Assembly: GCA_001873165.1 (NCBI GenBank)
Contig: MNYO01000083.1
Span: forward strand, 1 to 15,864
Source: Candidatus Gracilibacteria bacterium CG2_30_37_12
Lineage (GTDB): Bacteria; Patescibacteriota; Gracilibacteria; BD1-5; UBA2023
Length of the DNA stretch: 15,864 nucleotides
Direction of reading: 5' to 3'
The notes under the pieces were generated by a model. It was not told the DNA's origin. It did not search any database and was given only the letters and a program-made list of their open reading frames with translations. Below, piece after piece: positions 15,243 through 15,864 of this stretch. Position 1 is the stretch's first letter. Each line of letters starts with the position of its first letter. A program made the translations under genes and the position numbers.

Positions 15243-15273
15243 CAGAATATTTTCTGTAAAATATCTGATTCTT

Positions 15274-15301
15274 TTGACAAACCAACTCTTTTTCATACAA
15301 T
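15274..15301 (+). promoter_or_regulatory. Promoter of rpsU (TTGACA-16-TACAAT)
   Basis: Consensus TTGACA (15274-15279), a 16-bp spacer ending in TTTTTCA and TACAAT (15296-15301). Transcription would start near 15309, about 27 bases before the ATG. Confidence 0.8.
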
Positions 15302-15323
15302 AGCGACACTTTATTATTTATAC

Positions 15324-15328
15324 AGGAG
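15324..15328 (+). promoter_or_regulatory. Strong Shine-Dalgarno of rpsU (AGGAG)
   Basis: AGGAG stands 7 bases before the rpsU ATG. Nearly every other gene in the window lacks such a site. It fixes the rpsU start. Confidence 0.85.
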
Positions 15329-15335
15329 ATCTATC

Positions 15336-15539
15336 ATGATTGTATACACTATTAAGAACGAAACGGAGTCAAATGAGAAACTTATTCTTCGATATAAGAA
15401 GATGTTTTTTCAGACTCGTGTAGCTAATAGACTCAGAAACTGACGCTATGCGACACGAGCACTCTCTTCACGAAAGATTCGTGAAAAGGCAATTATTCGT
15501 CAAGTGTACCGCGATATTAATACAAAAGCACGAGCGTAA
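15336..15539 (+). CDS. rpsU: Small ribosomal subunit protein bS21
   Basis: 67 residues with TGA at 15441-15443 as Gly36. The protein is strongly basic and has the bS21 layout: a short strand (MIVYTIKNETES), a helix with NEKLILRYKKMFFQTRVANRL ending in the RNGRYATRA turn, and an Arg/Lys-rich C-terminal helix (SSRKIREKAIIRQVYRDINT). bS21 binds the 30S platform next to the 3' end of 16S rRNA and the anti-Shine-Dalgarno. The 'R..RY' turn is where most bS21 proteins carry a charged residue; here the recoded Gly precedes RY. The gene is transcribed alone, from a consensus promoter to the strong terminator at 15556. The start is secured by AGGAG. Identity rests on length, charge, turn motif and context. 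Confidence 0.8.
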
Positions 15540-15555
15540 TTTCTCACTCACTTTT

Positions 15556-15596
15556 AAAATACCACTCATTTTTCAAAATGAGTGGTATTTTTTTGT
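15556..15596 (+). terminator. Terminator after rpsU
   Basis: aaaataccactcatttt (15556-15572) and aaaatgagtggtatttt (15575-15591) are perfectly complementary over 17 bases; the innermost pairs must open to form the loop. A T run follows. It starts 16 bases after the rpsU stop. Confidence 0.9.
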
Positions 15597-15864
15597 AAAA
15601 AAAGGAAGTATATGCTACTATGAGAAAGATTCGCTAGTAAATATTGTTCTTCATCTTTTCGGCATAATGGCAAAAAGTGTGTGGCTGTTTTGACTACTTC
15701 ACCCCGCTTCCAGAGGGCAGATAAGGGGGTAAATTAGTCAAAAACAAGCCAAATTTAGCGAGAAATATAAAAGTTGATACTTGGGTGCCTTAGATAAGAG
15801 AACAACTTGTATTTTTAACCACACATAATTTTCTATTTAACCAAAAGATTTATAATTCTGGCCA
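15597..15864. other. No clear gene; contains a long imperfect stem-loop
   Basis: No convincing gene is seen on either strand with TGA as glycine. The outer arms ggctgttttgacta (15683-15696) and tagtcaaaaacaagcc (15735-15750) pair almost completely with a small bulge, and inside them acccc (15701-15705) pairs with ggggt (15726-15730). The core 15697-15730 is much richer in G and C than its surroundings. It could be a structured RNA, the hairpin end of a mobile element or a replication/recombination site. A short ATG frame at 15667 (MAKSVWLFG) ends at TAA after 21 codons and is probably chance. Confidence 0.4.

Noticed and set aside
15242..15257. Hairpin acagaa/ttctgt after the secreted protein gene as a terminator
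   Set aside because: Only 6 bp of AT-rich stem and no T run follow, so it is too weak to call.
15448..15693. 81-residue plus-strand ORF
   Set aside because: It overlaps the end of rpsU and its terminator in another frame and has no start signal.
15660..15760. tmRNA, RNase P RNA or SRP RNA at the right edge
   Set aside because: None of the conserved sequences I know for these RNAs (tmRNA 5' end, RNase P core, SRP GGAA tetraloop region) is visible.
1..15864. tRNA genes, including the expected tRNA-Gly(UCA), and CRISPR arrays
   Set aside because: No cloverleaf with a T-arm GGTTCRA-like sequence and CCA-proximal stem was seen, and no regularly spaced repeats exist. Reading by eye could miss an unusual tRNA.

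Overview
The window is AT-rich bacterial DNA that reads correctly only if UGA encodes glycine (translation table 25). At least 21 in-frame TGA codons fall inside otherwise continuous genes, several at family-conserved glycines (DUF212 protein, the coupling-type ATPase). Every complete gene I can delimit ends in TAA, and no TGA is needed as a stop. This code is known from Candidatus Gracilibacteria (BD1-5) and Absconditabacteria (SR1) in the Candidate Phyla Radiation; I cannot tell which from this window. Gene coordinates below use TGA = Gly, so many genes are longer than a standard-code call.

Layout. 1-210 (-): start of an IS transposase running off the left edge. 411-1679 (+): comF-like phosphoribosyltransferase and a conserved Cys-containing membrane protein. 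1773-4348 (+): housekeeping operon of secE, nusG, a membrane-anchored unknown, greA and a DUF212 (divergent PAP2) protein, ended by a strong terminator. 4427-5824 (+): rlmN and a small Lys/Arg-rich protein, meeting a frameshifted gene remnant (5832-6400, -) at a shared bidirectional terminator. 6456-8898 (-): accessory block with an AAA_14/DUF4143 ATPase, a possible tiny membrane protein, a two-helix membrane protein and a DUF4160/DUF2442 pair behind an operator-like inverted repeat.

9036-10984 (+): two unknown genes, a 510-residue protein with a long Gly/Ala-rich amphipathic centre that is out of frame at a run of eight G, and a 121-residue partner. 11035-11784 (-): WecG/TagA/CpsF glycosyltransferase, divergent from 11915-15242 (+), which encodes a membrane-anchored type IV coupling-protein-like ATPase and a secreted unknown. 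15336-15539 (+): ribosomal protein bS21 with its own promoter, the strongest Shine-Dalgarno in the window and a strong terminator. The last 270 bases hold no clear gene but contain a long GC-richer stem-loop.

Most genes have no Shine-Dalgarno. Clear promoters are TTGNNN - 16 bp - TANNNT, four of them with TTCA directly before the -10 box. The most unusual items are the recoding, the poly-G frameshift in the 9036 gene with its unknown partner, the isolated Shine-Dalgarno of rpsU, and the structured region at the right edge. No tRNA, rRNA or CRISPR array was seen.
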